A DNA stretch of 64,000 bases, taken from NCBI GenBank assembly GCA_036320915.1, contig JAXBDG010000013.1, positions 1,488,001 through 1,552,000 of the forward strand, written 5' to 3'. This document shows positions 26,813-39,700 of the stretch, in pieces (positions within the stretch are counted from its first letter, which is position 1; each line of letters opens with the position of its first letter). Source of the DNA: Linnemannia elongata (lineage: Eukaryota > Mortierellomycota > Mortierellomycetes > Mortierellales > Mortierellaceae). The notes beneath the pieces were generated by a model, which did not search any database, was not told where the DNA came from, and saw nothing but the letters and a program-made list of their open reading frames with translations. A program made the translations under genes and the position numbers.

Positions 26813-27627
26813 ATGTCCGCCATCGCCAAGGAGGTCCTCATCAAGACCGGCAATGCCCTCCCCATCATCACAAAGTCCACTCAGCCCAAGAGCCTCTACA
26901 GGGCACTGAAGGTCATGGATGGCAACGGCGTCGGAGAGGCTGTTGTAAGTTCCGTTCTTCCTCTCGCCCTACAGCACAGTCGACAACTTGCATCATAACA
27001 GAGGATAGGGCGTCTCAGCATTACCAGCTCACAATAACAAAAGTGTTGGAGGTCTTGTAGTTCCCTTTTTTGCCCGCAGGAATTTGCCGAAAGGAGGCAG
27101 TTGTAGGATAAGGAGTGGTATCAAAGCCGCTTTTTTTTGTAAATCCTCACGCCAATGTGTTCAGGAACGCTTCGGAAATATTTCAGGAAAGTCCCGGAAC
27201 TCTTCAAGGGGAGCCAAGACGTATCTATCACCACCACCGAAGCGCCACCGCCTCTCGCAAATACTCACGATCAATATGACGGGATACAGAATGGGATCAT
27301 GATGATAAAAGCACTTGCACAGCAAGTGGTCAGGAAGCCTCAAATCTCACAGACCTCTAACCCGGCCCCCTTACTACCTATCTCGCCAAACATTAGACAA
27401 CTACAAAGCTCTTGAACAAGGGTTTCACAGACTGCTATTATAAGGTGACCTCGGTCAAGCTCCGTGGGCCCGAGTTGAACCACGGCAAGGCATACGGAGT
27501 CGAGGTCTGGAAGGGCAAGGTCCTGAACGAGGGCAAGCCCGTCGAGATTCGTGGAGGATTGAAGTGGAACTGGACCAAATACACCCCATCAGTGGAGCAC
27601 ATCCCAGCAGCACCGGTCAAGGCATAA
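26813..27627 (+). CDS. Mitochondrial ribosomal protein of the mS34 type
   Basis: Exons 26813-26944 and 27397-27627 give 120 residues. The first exon reads KTGNALPIITKSTQPKSLYR and ALKVMDGNGVGEAV. The second opens TTTKLLNKGFTDCYYKVTSV and continues PELNHGKAYGVEVWKGK. The patterns GxGxxV ... CYYKVTxVK ... HGKAxGVxxWxGK match the MRP-S34 family of the mitochondrial small subunit as I remember it. The N-terminus is basic and could serve as an import signal. The acceptor at 27397 (ACATTAG) was chosen because it keeps phase and joins the two conserved halves; CTAACCC upstream fits a branch site. The gene is divergent from MAD1 over 249 bp and convergent with the ArfGAP gene. Confidence 0.7.
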
Positions 27628-27887
27628 AACATACTCATCTAGCAACAACAACCAAAATATCCCACCATTAAAGCAGTAGATTTATAACGTCAAAACCTAT
27701 AACGTTTCACAATTTTGTCAATTGTAGGCAAGCGCGGCGTAATGTTATCATGGTATTCAAAGATTAATTACATTGTAGTATAGAAAAAAAGGAAGGTGCG
27801 TCTATCTGTAGAGGAATGACCAGTCTAAACGAGCTTTGAGTGGGGTGGTGGTAGTGACAGTGAAGCCGGATGGCTTGAGGTATGGCT

Positions 27888-30178
27888 TTAGTAATTGTAG
27901 TGTGAGGACATGTCGTTAAGCATGTCATTGAGAAGATCTGCTCCTTTCATCACTGCGTTTCCAATGGCAGCAAAGTCGGCGCTAAGTTGATCAACTAAAT
28001 GAACGAGAAGTATCCAAAAAAAAAACATCAACATTAGTAAATGCACGAGCTTTCATATCAAGGATACAGCTGACTGAAACGTGAGGCACGCCGTACCTTC
28101 TTCATCTTGAGGTGCAGACTCGTCACGTCCAAAGTATTGGCTGCTGCTGATAGATGTAGCTCCTGAGAATGACTGGAGGCGCTGGTTAGCCTCGGCCTGG
28201 GCCTTGGAATCGTAATTGTTGCGACCAAAGTACTGGTCAGAGGAGATGGCCTTCTGTCCACCAAACTTGTCACGAGCGGTCGTAGACTCGACTGTTGGCA
28301 ATTAATAATAGTTGAAAAAAAAAAAGTGAATTAGCTACTGAATTCAACAACTTAATGTTTACGTTCCAACCAACCATTGAGTTTGAAGGTTACCTTGTGG
28401 TGTGTAAGTGTTGGCGGGGCGTGCGCTGGGGACAGCTCCGAATCCCATGCGACCCATTCCCATGCCAAGACGAGCAAGGCCATCCTCATTAGCCTTGGTG
28501 CTGGCGTTTCCTGCGCCGTTAGCCTGGTAGTAGTTGGTGAGTTGTGGTGCAGCCTTAGGGTGGTTTCTGGCGTTTTCCTGATCAGCAACTCTCTGTGCAG
28601 CTCTTTCGGCAGCAGCCTTCTTCTCCAACCTCTCCTGCTCGGCAGCCTCAGCACCCAAGGCAGCAATGCGATCAGCCTCAGCCTTGGCTCTGGCCTCAGC
28701 CTCCTCGAAGCTGACACCAGCGACCTTCTTTACTCCGAGCTTCATGGGCTTGGTGGCTCCGACGGTTGTCTTCTTGGGGGTCAAGGTTGAACGTGCGGGA
28801 CGGACCAATCCGGCGCGAGGAGAGGCAGTTCCAGCCATACCCAAGACGGGAGGAGGAGTGGAGGAGGATGTTGGGGTCGATGATCCAGACGTAGGCTTCT
28901 TGGGCTCGTTCCAGGTGTTAAAGAAGTCATCCTCGTCGGCAGCAGCGGCGACGGGGGCAGCGGCGGTGGCAGGCTTGGCAGCCTCTGGGATCATACGACC
29001 AGGGTTGCTGGATATTGAAGTGAGAAGTGAGACGAATAAAGATGATGGTTAGAAGATGTTATGATGTGTGCCACAACGATCATGCAAGGTGACCGCTTGG
29101 TTATTTTTGATCAGTAATAAAAATAAAAATAAAAACAAAAAAATCTAGATCGCCCCTGATTCTGGTTTCTTTTCTTTGTCGTTTGACCTTGAAAAGAGTA
29201 GACCAGGCTGTCTGTGGCTAATGTTAATGATGATGTGTATACGACGTAATAATAAAAAACATACCTGGCTGCATCCTCGACCTTGCGCTGCTCCAGCTTT
29301 TCCTTGTACGCAACGGCAACCTTGGAGGTATACTTTGTCTTGGCGTCCTTGTTGCTGCTCAATAGCGACTTGCTGAAGAACTCGTTCAATGCCGCATTGC
29401 CTCCAACCTTCATCGTACGGAGCTGATCCCACGACCACGAATCCAACACGGAGGAACTAATAATTAATAATGGGCGAGAGAGACAGACGTTAGTTTTTCA
29501 CTTTTCAGTCGCTCTAGAAAGTGAATTGTGGCACAAGGATATCAATTGAGCATAAAAGACATCATCTTGCACACTAACCGGACAAAGGAGATGTGGACGC
29601 CCAAGTTGCGGTGGACTGAACTACAGTCATAGCAGAGGAAGATACCAAAGGGGATACTGCACCAGTCAGGGTTCTTGGAGTTGCAGTCCGCACACATCTA
29701 TTTTAAAAAACGAGCATTAGTCTTTTCGTTTTCTTTAAAAGTTCATCTGATGAAGAAAAGTTTGTCAGTGTCCTGTCATCAGCCTCCAGTTGGTCGCGAG
29801 ATAAAATAAGGAGGTGCGTTTGTCGAAAAGAATCTCTGTCTTCCGGTCTGTCATTGTGACATACACTGATCAAGAGACAAGTATGCTGCATTCAAACAAC
29901 AGGTATTTTGGTTGGTCCTCTGTCCTTTGTAACGCTTTGACGCTTGTATCGTATTGGTTATTGTTCGCCTTCTGTCGTTTGAGGAATTCTGGCACTGCCA
30001 AAGGTGATATTTCCTGTTTTGCTGTCCTTCCGCCGGGTCTGTCCTGACCTTTGAGTCGACAAGAAAAATAAAAAGAAAAGGGAAGGTAGCTTGCCTTGTT
30101 AGCATGCTGGGCTTTAAGGCGCTTGAAGAAGTCGGTTGTTTCTTGTTTTGTGGGTTCAGAGATGGTCATGGTGGGCAT
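27888..30178 (-). CDS. Arf GTPase-activating protein, Glo3/ArfGAP2-3 type
   Basis: Exons 30178-30095, 29697-29579, 29456-29265, 29007-28394, 28291-28097 and 27994-27888 give 436 residues. The ArfGAP zinc finger is Cys30, Cys33, Cys50, Cys53 ([11 protein letters not shown] ... FLCYDC), followed by SSVHRNLG with the arginine finger Arg58. The middle is Ala/Ser-rich, then a helical charged stretch. The end has two ISS motifs, ISSDQYFGR (352-360) and ISSSQYFGR (384-392), and a short amphipathic tail. This order is specific to Glo3/ArfGAP2/ArfGAP3, which act with coatomer on COPI vesicles at the Golgi. Exon 1 ends HANK and exon 2 starts MCADC. Conservation fixes this joint, which makes intron 1 a GC-AG intron (AAG|GCAAGC). 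Confidence 0.92.
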
Positions 30179-30826
30179 GGTCAGTCGGTTGATGTAGAAG
30201 AGTGATGAAGAAGAGTAGGAAGGAGGAGAGCAGCAAGCCGGCACTGAAGAGACTTTACATATGAGTCACGTGCAGATAATGAATGAATGAAAGAAAGGCG
30301 AAATTACATTCACAGAGAAGTGAACGAGAGCCTTGTTAACCTCCGACAGCCCACCCAACTTCAAGACTAGAAGAGCAGCAAGCACCAATGCCAGGGCGAG
30401 AAACTCTATTCTTTCAGGACGAGAGACCGAAAGTAAAAAAAGAAAGCACGTTTGTGCTGATAACATACAATCGCTCATCTCGAACGACAACAGAAGGTGC
30501 TCCTCTTCTCTTTGCTGGCAAAAAAGGTCGTGAAAGTAAAGCGAGTATGTCCTGTATCTCTTACTTTCTGCTTTACCCCTGAACTAAGAGGACCCGGTCC
30601 GCCGCCGCTCTGTTCACCCTTTGGCGATCGAAAGTGTTCTTCCCCATTGCCACCGATGACGAGAGCAAAAATAGTTTCTTGCTTGCAGTTCGGTCTAAAT
30701 ACTTTGGAGTTTGGAAGCACAAACACAAACAAACCATCGAGGTTCGATTGATCCCTTTCGATTCATGCCTGCCGCTCTCACGCTCAGTCGTTCGGCTGTT
30801 TTGCCACATCATCGCCACTTTCTCTC

Positions 30827-30833
30827 TATAAAA
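30827..30833 (+). promoter_or_regulatory. TATA box of the large LRR gene
   Basis: TATAAAA in the divergent region between the ArfGAP gene and the LRR gene. A long CT-rich leader runs to the ATG at 31313. Confidence 0.55.
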
Positions 30834-31312
30834 TGCTGAGGGTTCTGGGGAAGTTTTCTGTTCTTTCCCTTGCTTTTCTTGACCCCCTTCTGTCCCCCCT
30901 GAAAAAAACTTCTTTTCAACTCTCTCGTCCTCGTCAACTGCTGCTCTGATTCCCCTTACCCCACTCCTTCAGATCAAAGAAAAGGAAGGGCGATAAGCCT
31001 GCCTCTTTTTACGTCCTTCTGCACCTCCAAGGTTCTTCTCCTCCTCTCTCGCTCTTCTTTGTACCGCCAACCCTTTTTTTGGTATTGCTCCCTCACTCAA
31101 AAAGGGCAAAGAAACCAGCGACAGGAAAAGACACTTGGACTTTAAGGTGTAGTTGGATAGTATTTTTCGCTTGCTTCCCTCATTTTCTTCCCTCTATCTG
31201 TTGGAGACAAGGGGAACCAACTTCAAGAACAGCCGAGGATTGAGTGCGGTTAACGAAAGGAAGTTCGAGCAAGGGCAACCACCTCAGAATCAACAACTTT
31301 CAGAAACACTTA

Positions 31313-34300
31313 ATGCATCCTACCTCAGACACACACATTTTACGACCACGCCTTCACGACGACCCTGCTCCTTCTCTCCTCCCAACACCGACTTCATCTC
31401 CTCTACTTCACGACGGTTGCTTTCACCCTGCTGTACCGACTCTCCCGCTTACGGCCCTAACGCGTAAGCGGTCGCTGTTCGACGAGCCGGTGTTGAACAA
31501 GCGTATCCGACCGGACATGGCACGTTGCTTCCAGGCTGTGCAAATGGGGGATGAGGTCAAGGATGTTCCTGTCCGAGAAGATGATGATGGCCTCCCTTAT
31601 GTTCTTGTGGAGGACATCCTCGATACGTTTTCTGTCTATGGAGAGGACTTCCTGCTTGATGGCCAGCCTGTGCCGTATCTCCTGGACCACCATCGACAAA
31701 GGTTTGTGCCTTGTTTCCCACTGATATACATTGATCTTATCACTATCGGTAGTGATTGTACCTGAAAATAAAATTGCATTTCCGTTTCCCTTCAAAACTA
31801 ATCGTCGATTTACTATCCTCCTTAACTGTATCACTTATAGACACTCTCCAAGACGGATTGCCTACTACCCGGGTCAGCTCTTGACCATGTCTCCCTCCAA
31901 CACAGCCGTCTTCGCTCCCTCGCCGGTGAACACTCCTTTGATGACAACACGTAGTGTCAGCCCCGTCACCGAAGAGGTTCTCGTCAGCATGTTCGACCGC
32001 GTCCACCAAGACCAGGACATGCATACCGTCATCCTCAAGGCAGAGGTCCACTCTATCCAAGTCAAGCTCGATCAGATGGAGCACGCCCTCCTCGCTTCCA
32101 ACGCCAAGAATGCCGACCTGCTCCAACAAATCCTGGACCTTCAGAGCACGCTCCATGTGCTCGTGAACCGCCTGAATGAGGTTCAGACCCTGACCTTAGA
32201 CCATCTAGTCGCCCTTCAACAACAGGTCCATGCGGTTTTAACACAGTCATACGAGTTGCACGAGTACTCGTCCCCGCGGTTGTTCATTGTCCTGCCCGAA
32301 GTTGATTACCAGGGCTACAACCCTTTGACGATCCTCTCTAGCCATACCCATCAAAAGTTCCGGTTGTACTTTCTTTGTGAGTGTGGACTTCACACGCGCC
32401 CAACAGGACCTAACCAGGCGAACTATGTCCATGTCGCTCGCCATGAAGGGTATGAGATCACCCGCCCTAATGAATTCTTCCGCAAGTATGGACCCCGAAC
32501 TTTGCAGATGCTCCGGATCCTCAAGGGTGGATTGACTATTGCCGGGATGGTCATCCCTGCTTTGAAGACGATTGCCGCCATTGATCTTCCTGGCGGCGTA
32601 CTCAAGGATTTGGACGCTCGAGTGACAGATTCAATCCGTTACCTCGACCAGTATCACAGCGGTCTCGACAAGAATGCCCCTGGCATGGACAATGGTGGTG
32701 GTCTCACCAACAAGGTCAATGTGAGTCAGTTGGCAAGTTCTATCCCCGCCACCGACGGAAGTCAAACTGTGATCGACGCTCTCTTTCAGGAGTCCTTTAT
32801 CCAGATGGAGGGCGCTGATCTTCGTCGTCTCCAGTCGTTCTTGAAACGCAGGGATCAGGATGCGGCTCACGGCAACCTCTTCCGCACTGTGGACGCACAG
32901 GGCCATGTCCGTTGGATCTGTCTCGATCACTACCGCGCCACCTACCACCAACGACAGGACCGCGAGTTTGAGAACGAGATCAAGTTGAACCGGGGCGTCT
33001 ACGACAAACACCTGGGAATCGTCAAGATCACGCTGTCCTCTGGCGAGGCCTTTGACCGATTCATGGGCGCGATGACTCGGGCCGGAGCTTTCAACGAGCT
33101 AGAAATCAGCCTCCGGAACTATTCGTATCAGGAACTCAAGATGTTGGCCGAGTCCCTCAAAAAGACCAATATCTCAAAGTTGACGTTGACCTGCCACGAG
33201 TACCGCGAGATTGCATCTATGGGCAAGAAGAAGCTCCTTGGGATCCTCCGGATGATGACTGCAGGAAAAGTGAGGTACTTTCACTTCAAGGATATCAAGG
33301 ACCTGATCCCCAGTCGCGGTTTGACCATCCCCAAGGAGTTGCCGTATGTTCGATCCCTGGAACTGACCGAGATCTCACTGAAGGACGGTCATGAGCTGCT
33401 TGGTGACCTGTTGAGTGTGTGTACCAACTTGTCGATCTTGCGGTTGACCGATGTCTCCCTCAAGTCCACCCGCCTGGTCTCGGTATTGAAGGGTCTCCTC
33501 GGTTGCCGGCAATTGACCGTTTTGTCGCTTTGCAACTGTGATATCTCGGAGGCCCATTCAGCGATCCTTGCAAGCCACCTTGGACGGTATGCGTCGCTGA
33601 AGGAGCTCGACCTTGGTCACAACTACTTGGACGATGCAGGATGTTGTGCTGTCATCGAGGCCGTCGGCGATCGTCTCGAAAGGCTTGCTCTGCCTTCCTC
33701 TGGGTTCGGAAATGAGTCGGCCATGGCATTGGATCGGGTCATCAGTGGGAAGAACCTCAGGAACTTGGATATTTCCGAGTCCAAGAACGAGCTTGACCTG
33801 GAGGCGACGGAGAGGATTATCCATTTTGTGAGTCGACTCTCCTATACCGAGTTGATGTTACCCAGAACTGCCTGGCCGTCGGACGAACCTTGCTCTAGGA
33901 TGGTTCGTGCGATCGATACAAGCAAGCTGGAGCGACTGGAACTGCAGAACGGAGGATGCGGTGACCTTACCGCAGAAGCCCTCGCCAGTCTGTTCTCTCA
34001 ACCAGACGGGCGCTGCAGCGCGTTGTCGTCGTTCGAAGTCGATTTGCGCCGTGCTACCTTTGCAGGAGCACAAGTCTTTGCCAGGTCGTTGATTGACTGC
34101 CCGCATGCCAAGGTGTCCTTCAATGGCTCCATGCTTTTCAACAAACCTGTCCTCAGCCCTGGTGACCTTCAGGAAGTCTTCAGGAGCTTCTGTTCCCACT
34201 TGTCGATCCTCCATCTGAAGGACACTTGTATGAACAACGAGGTGGCCTCGGTTCTCTGCAAGGCCCTCGAGGATACAAGTTCCCTTAGTCGTCTCCAGTC

Positions 34301-34913
34301 CCTTGATGTCTCTGAAAACGAGATGACCGCCCAAGGAGGAAGCAAGCTTCTCGATTGCCTCGCCTACCACCCGACCCTATGCTCCCTCCGGATGGAAAGT
34401 CCTTCCTTCACCCAGCTCGGAAGCATGGGCCCCGCAGTCCAACGATTTCTAGAGGCGAACCGCACCCTAGCTCGCCTCTCAGTCTCACACGTGAACCTCC
34501 GGGAACTCACCGTGGGTCTGAACCGGAACGCTAACAAGCTGCTGTCGGTCGAGGTGCATGCTCTGGACGGAGATGCCGCCGACGATATCCTCGCCTTTGG
34601 AGATTTCCTCCGGTCGAGCCACAACACCCTCTTGCGTCTATCCGTTAAACGCGCCAGGGTCTGTGACAACGAGCCGTCGTTGGAGCACCTAAGCCAGTGT
34701 TTAAAGCAGAACCAGACGCTCCTTGACCTCGAGTGGGAGTTTGACAAGGGCTACTACGATGGTGTCGATAGCCATGTTCTGCAGCGCTACATTGATCGCA
34801 ACCGGGATCTGTGGCGCAGAAACGTTGGTGCTGATGCCAAGGTCGAGGATATAGCCCTGGCTGGGATTGACCCTTGGACTATGCGGGTCATTGGTCGTAA
34901 CGTTGAGCATTGA
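31313..34913 (+). CDS. Large coiled-coil/LRR (RNI-like) protein, Mortierella-type family
   Basis: Exons 31313-31701 and 31841-34913 give 1153 residues. The N-terminal part ends in a short module (LPYVLVEDILDTFSVYGEDF, YPGQLLTM). A probable coiled coil follows (about 165-265; VILKAEVHSIQVKLDQMEHA). A conserved block begins near 268 (LHEYSSPRLFIVLP), then FRLYFLCECG (about 303) and FFRKYGPRTLQMLRILKGG (about 340). From about 450 the protein is a ribonuclease-inhibitor-like LRR array (LKELDLGHNYLDDAG near 720; LQSLDVSENEMTAQG). I recall many paralogues of this plan in Mortierella genomes, with no experimental role known to me. The LRR plus effector-like front recalls intracellular recognition proteins, but no NTPase P-loop was seen, so it is not an NLR as it stands. 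Intron 1 has the donor AG|GTTTGT. Confidence 0.75.
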
Positions 34914-35141
34914 TGCTGTTTTTCCTAACCGTCCTCGTCCCTTTTTGTTATGATATTTATGAAAAAAGAAAAAAAAAATGATTCTAGTTCTTTGGGTTCT
35001 TTTACTTTCTTTTTCAGTGCTTTTAATTGTTGAATGATTAAAATGCGACGTTTCTGCTCGCCAAGAAAATGTTCGATTACCAAACGTTTTGCCATGGTGT
35101 TGTCTATTGTTTTTATTACAGACAAGGGCGAGGCGTGCAGA

Positions 35142-36530
35142 TTACACTCGCCTTGCTCTCCAGTCCATCATGGCTTCAATGTCCTCGTCATCCTCATCAC
35201 TCTCATCCTCGTCGTCATCCGAGTTATCATCGCTACCACCCATCTTGCTGTCTCCTCGATCCGCATTCGCCTTGGCGAACGCTGCAGCCGCCTGACGCTC
35301 CTTTTCCTTCTTGGCGAGTTCCTGCTCTCTGACAAGATCCAAAATCGACTTGCTTTTAGCCTTCCCCGGCTTGCTCTTTGTGCTAGACGAAGGTCTCGAA
35401 GATGATAATGATGCTCCGGCTGCTGCTGTTGTTGCACTGGGTGACTGTTGATGTACAAGGAGACGGTTCTTCTTTTCCCGCAACGCGTCCAGTCTCTCCT
35501 GCATCTCCACAAAGAGCAGGTACTCTTCCTCCGAACGCGCCAATATACTCTCCTCCAGCTCCTGTTCTTCCAGTTCCACCTTTTCCTCATAAGGAATGTG
35601 TTCGCTGGACGCACCATTCGCAGTCGTGGCGGGTTTCGTTTCCACTGCCTGGCCAGCTCGAATCTGAGCATCTTGTCTCTCCTGACGCTCCAAATCCCGA
35701 GCCAGCTCGGCTTCAAGAGCTTTGAATTCCGCATCAACCTGACGTTGCTGCAGATCTGCCGTCGCGCCTCCAACCTCAGCTCGTACCCTTGCATCCTCCT
35801 CTGGGTTATCAAAGAACCCTGCAGGCAGCACTCCCTCCATGTTCTCTGGCTCTGGCTCTGGCTCCTCCTCCACCTCTTGGGGTATGCTGCCTTGTGTTGC
35901 CTCCGATTGTGGTGGCACTGCGTCAAAGAATCCAGCGGGTAGACCGGCCATGGTTTCCTCTTCATCCTCAATATCCTGCTCCTGTTCCCGCCGGCGGTCC
36001 TGCTCTGATGCCTCGTCGTCGATTTTGACACGTTTGAAATCCGACGTCACTGCGGACTGACTGTTTGCTGCTGCCGTTGGTGTTGCCGATCCAGTCTCTT
36101 CATCATCACTGTCACTTTCACTATCGTCCGCATAGGCAACCAGTCCTCCAACAGCTTTCCTCTTGACGCCTTGTCCCTGTGCCTGAGCCTGAGCCTGCTG
36201 TTGTTGCTGCTGAAGTCTCCGTTGTTCTGCAGCCTCGGCCTCTTTCCGTTGCATCTGCTCCTTGACGGCTCGCAGCTTGGCGACGGCTTCCTGATGAGCC
36301 TTGGAGACCAAATGAGCGTTCCAGAGACTGTCGGACTTGATGGGCACGGCTGGTCCACAAATGGCACATGTCAGACGAAAGGTCCTGGGGTCGTATTTGG
36401 CCAGGGGGTGAGTGATTCGTTTTGAGGCTGAGGCTGAGAGTGAAGAGGGCGAAGAAGAAGTTGGTGAAGCGGCTGCTCCTGCTTTGGCTGCCTTTTGGGC
36501 GGCGAACAACCGGCGGACGTCCTTTGACAT
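35142..36530 (-). CDS. ZNF830/CCDC16-like zinc-finger protein
   Basis: Single exon, 462 residues. The start MSKDVRRLFAAQKAAKA, the block ITHPLAKYDP and the finger LTCAICGPAVPIKSDSLW...AHLVSKAHQEAV are those of the ZNF830 (CCDC16/Omcg1) family. The zinc ligands are Cys55, Cys58, His73 and His79, a matrin/U1-type C2H2 finger. The middle repeats the motif (G)LPAGFFD twice (GLPAGFFDAVP, VLPAGFFDNPEED). The C-terminal half is coiled coil and ends in a strongly acidic tail (DDNSDDDEDESDEDDEDIEA). In animals the protein belongs to the XAB2 splicing complex and also supports DNA repair and cell-cycle progression. The fungal role is inferred. It is divergent from SMC6, with 233 bp between the ATGs. 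Confidence 0.85.
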   Translation of the reverse strand: MSKDVRRLFAAQKAAKAGAAASPTSSSPSSLSASASKRITHPLAKYDPRTFRLTCAICGPAVPIKSDSLWNAHLVSKAHQEAVAKLRAVKEQMQRKEAEAAEQRRLQQQQQQAQAQAQGQGVKRKAVGGLVAYADDSESDSDDEETGSATPTAAANSQSAVTSDFKRVKIDDEASEQDRRREQEQDIEDEEETMAGLPAGFFDAVPPQSEATQGSIPQEVEEEPEPEPENMEGVLPAGFFDNPEEDARVRAEVGGATADLQQRQVDAEFKALEAELARDLERQERQDAQIRAGQAVETKPATTANGASSEHIPYEEKVELEEQELEESILARSEEEYLLFVEMQERLDALREKKNRLLVHQQSPSATTAAAGASLSSSRPSSSTKSKPGKAKSKSILDLVREQELAKKEKERQAAAAFAKANADRGDSKMGGSDDNSDDDEDESDEDDEDIEAMMDWRARRV

Positions 36531-36763
36531 ATGTAAGAAATTGGAATGGCGAAAGAATGGAAGAAAGGTGGAAAGAGAAAAGCGATCAACTTCAGCGAGC
36601 TTGAATGATAAAAGCAGTCCTTTTGAGTCACGTGTAGAAAAGGGTTGTTTGTGTCCCTGGATGATTTGACACTCTCGCCCAGCGCGACAAAAGCATAAAT
36701 ACCTTCCTCTCTTCTCTTTACATTACCCCAGCAAACAACAACAAAAAAAAGGAACAGGACACC
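36531..36763. promoter_or_regulatory. Compact bidirectional promoter of the ZNF830-like and SMC6 genes
   Basis: Only 233 bases separate the two start codons. GCATAAATACC near 36691-36701 could be a TATA-like element for SMC6. No intervening gene fits, so both genes probably share control elements. Confidence 0.55.
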
Positions 36764-39700
36764 ATGCCCGAGCCAAGAAAGAGGCGGATGATTGAAGAGG
36801 AAGAGGAGGAAGAAGAATATGTTGCCAAGAGAACTACGAGCAACGGAACGAAGTCGGTCAAGGAGAAGGTGAGTCTAAAAAGACTCCTTTTGTTGATTTG
36901 AACCCTTTGCCACCAAAATGGCAACATCCCCAATCCCTGTGAGAACCTCCATCTCGAACCTTCGAGAATGCAGCAATGATGTTGTTTTTTCTAACAGCCT
37001 TGTCTATTAATATTGTTATTTATTAGGCAACCAAGAGACCAAAGCACCAGGATGTAGCAGAAGAAGACCTGGAAGAGCGTGAGGAAGACGAGGAGGAGGA
37101 CGAAGAAGTCGGTCGAGAGGAACCTGAGGGTTGGCATGATGCCGAGGGTACTTACGAGAAGAATGCTGATGATTTGGAGTGGCTCGAAAAAGCGAACCGT
37201 GATTTCGAGACCTCAAAGACTACACCTGGCCGCCATGGAGTAAGTTTTCTGTTATACTTGTAGAACTAGGTTTATTTCGAGAACACAGGTTCTTGGAGCA
37301 TTTAACTGACAATCCTTCTATCATTGTCATAGGCCATTGCAGAGATGGGCGTCATTGAAATGATTGAAATGCATGACTTTATGTGCCATCGTCATCTCAA
37401 GGTGCCTTTCGGCCCCAAAATTAACTTCATTATCGGACATAACGGAAGTAAGTGGCATGTCTACAGAGGAAATACGTTACTACTTTTAGGCACTACTTTT
37501 ATGGCACATGGATTGGAACTAACAAAAGTAACACTTAATAACGTGAATACATAGGTGGAAAGAGTGCTATTTTAACCGCTATCATGGTCTGCCTTGGAGG
37601 AAAGGCCTCCGTCACCAACCGTGGTCACAGTCTTAAGGCCCTTATTCGTGAGGGTGCCACCCAGACGGACGTTCGACTTCAACTTCGGAACAGAGGCATC
37701 GACGGATACAAGCCAGATGTCTACGGGGAGAGTATCATTATTGAGCGCCGCATTTCTCTGGACGGAGGCTCGAGCTACAAGATCAAGAACGCCAAGGGTA
37801 AGACGGTTTCGACCAAGCGCGATGATCTAGCTGCTATCCTCGACCACATGAACATCCAGGTCGACAACCCCATCAACGTTCTCTCACAAGACACGGCTCG
37901 TCAGTTCCTCCAATCCTCCACCCCCGCAGACAAGTACAACTCTTTCAACAAGGGAACTCAGCTGCACCAACTGAGCCATGACTATGAGCACATCCGCGAT
38001 TGTATTGACATCATGCAGACGACCCTGAGGAAAAAAAACGAGGCTCTTCCGGAGCTCCTCCACCTTGCCAAGGAGGCCCAGGCTCGGTTCAAGGACAGTC
38101 AACAGGCGGCGACACTAGAGCTCAAAGTCGAGGAGATGAAGAAGGAGATTGTGTGGGTTCAGATCGAGGATTTGGAAGGGATGGTGGCTGAGTTGAAGAG
38201 GGAGCTGGAGGATCACCAGGCCAGAGTTCCTGCTATCGAAAACAGACGTACAGGGGAGGAGCAAAAACTGGCCACGCTTGACGAGGAAGTTCGCGCTCTT
38301 GAGCGGACTGCCAGGGAGCAAACAGATTCGACGGCGCCATTTCAGGAGCAGAAAAGAGGTTTGGAGTTGAGGATGCGAGAGAAACGGGAAGAGCTCAAGA
38401 CGCTGCACGAGGAGGAGAAGACGGTCAATGATGATATTAAGGTTCTGAAGGATCGGATCCGCGGGTACGAACAAACGATCGACCAGGAGTTGAAGAAGCT
38501 CCAGTCGAATGGCCAACCACGCAAGGCTGAGATTGAGAACAACATCAAGAAGCTTGAGGACGAGATGGAGGTTGGCAAGCGGAGGTATGCGGAGACCAAG
38601 GAAAACCTCGCTTTGCTGGAGCAGAAGCAGGAAGATCTCAACAATCGATCCGAGCAGGCCAATTCCCTTGTGGCTCGAGCGCAGAGGGAGCGGAAGGATA
38701 ACAACGAGCGAATCCAACAAATCATGAGTCAGAAGCAGAATTCGCTCAGAGCATTTGGACAATACATTCCCGATGTTCTGCGAGATATCGATGAGGTGAC
38801 GAAGCGTAGAGGATGGAGAGGCGAACCTCCAACTGGACCCCTAGGTCGTCATGTCAAGTTGAAGGAGCAGGACTACAAGGACATTATTGAGGCGGTGCTC
38901 GGCCCAGTTTTGAACGCTTTCGCTGTGACGCATGACCAGGACAGATCTACTCTTCTGAACATCCTCAGGAAGAACAAATGGTTCGTCGTTGTTCACAAAG
39001 CGGATTTGGTTTTCTTTGCTATATTCAACATGTCGGTTGGCGATAACCTCGAATTAATGCGATCTTCTTGTTGGTCATTCTATTAGTCAATCGGACATCA
39101 TCCTCACAAGAAAGGTTATCTTTGACTACAGAGACAAGGAGCCATCGGACCGGTATCTCACGATCAACAGAGCTCTGGAGTTTGATGACGAGTGGGTTCG
39201 ACGCCTAATGATTGACAAGAACGCCATTGAATCTACCATTCTAGTCGCGACCCGTCGCGAGGGTGATATTGTGACCAGTTCAGGTCCGGGTGGTCGGTTC
39301 CCTGCTAATGTTGGTGCATGTTTTTCGAAGGACATGTGGCGTGTCGGAGATCGGGCGGGTGGTGCCTCCAGTTCGTCAGTGACCAGATACCGTGGACCGC
39401 CTCGTCTCGCCGTTAACGTGGAGCAGGAAGTGCAGCAATTGGAGGGCAATGGCCGACGCCTTGAAGAAACTCTTCGTTATCGGATGAAGGAGTTCAACGA
39501 ACTTGGCAAGGAGGTAGAAACTACGGATAAGGAGCGCATCCAGACCAAGAGGCAGTTAGCGAACATGGAAAAGGAGTTGAAACTCAAGACCAAGGCCATT
39601 GACGAGTTGAAGGTGGGTTTGGAAGAGGACGAGCCTGTCAACATTCAAATGTACGAGGAGTCGAAGCAGAAGGATGTGGAGGAGATGGAGACCATGAAGA

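Noticed and set aside
32056..34400. Long minus-strand frames opposite the LRR gene
   Set aside because: Shadow frames of a strongly coding sense strand, with no introns or domains of their own.
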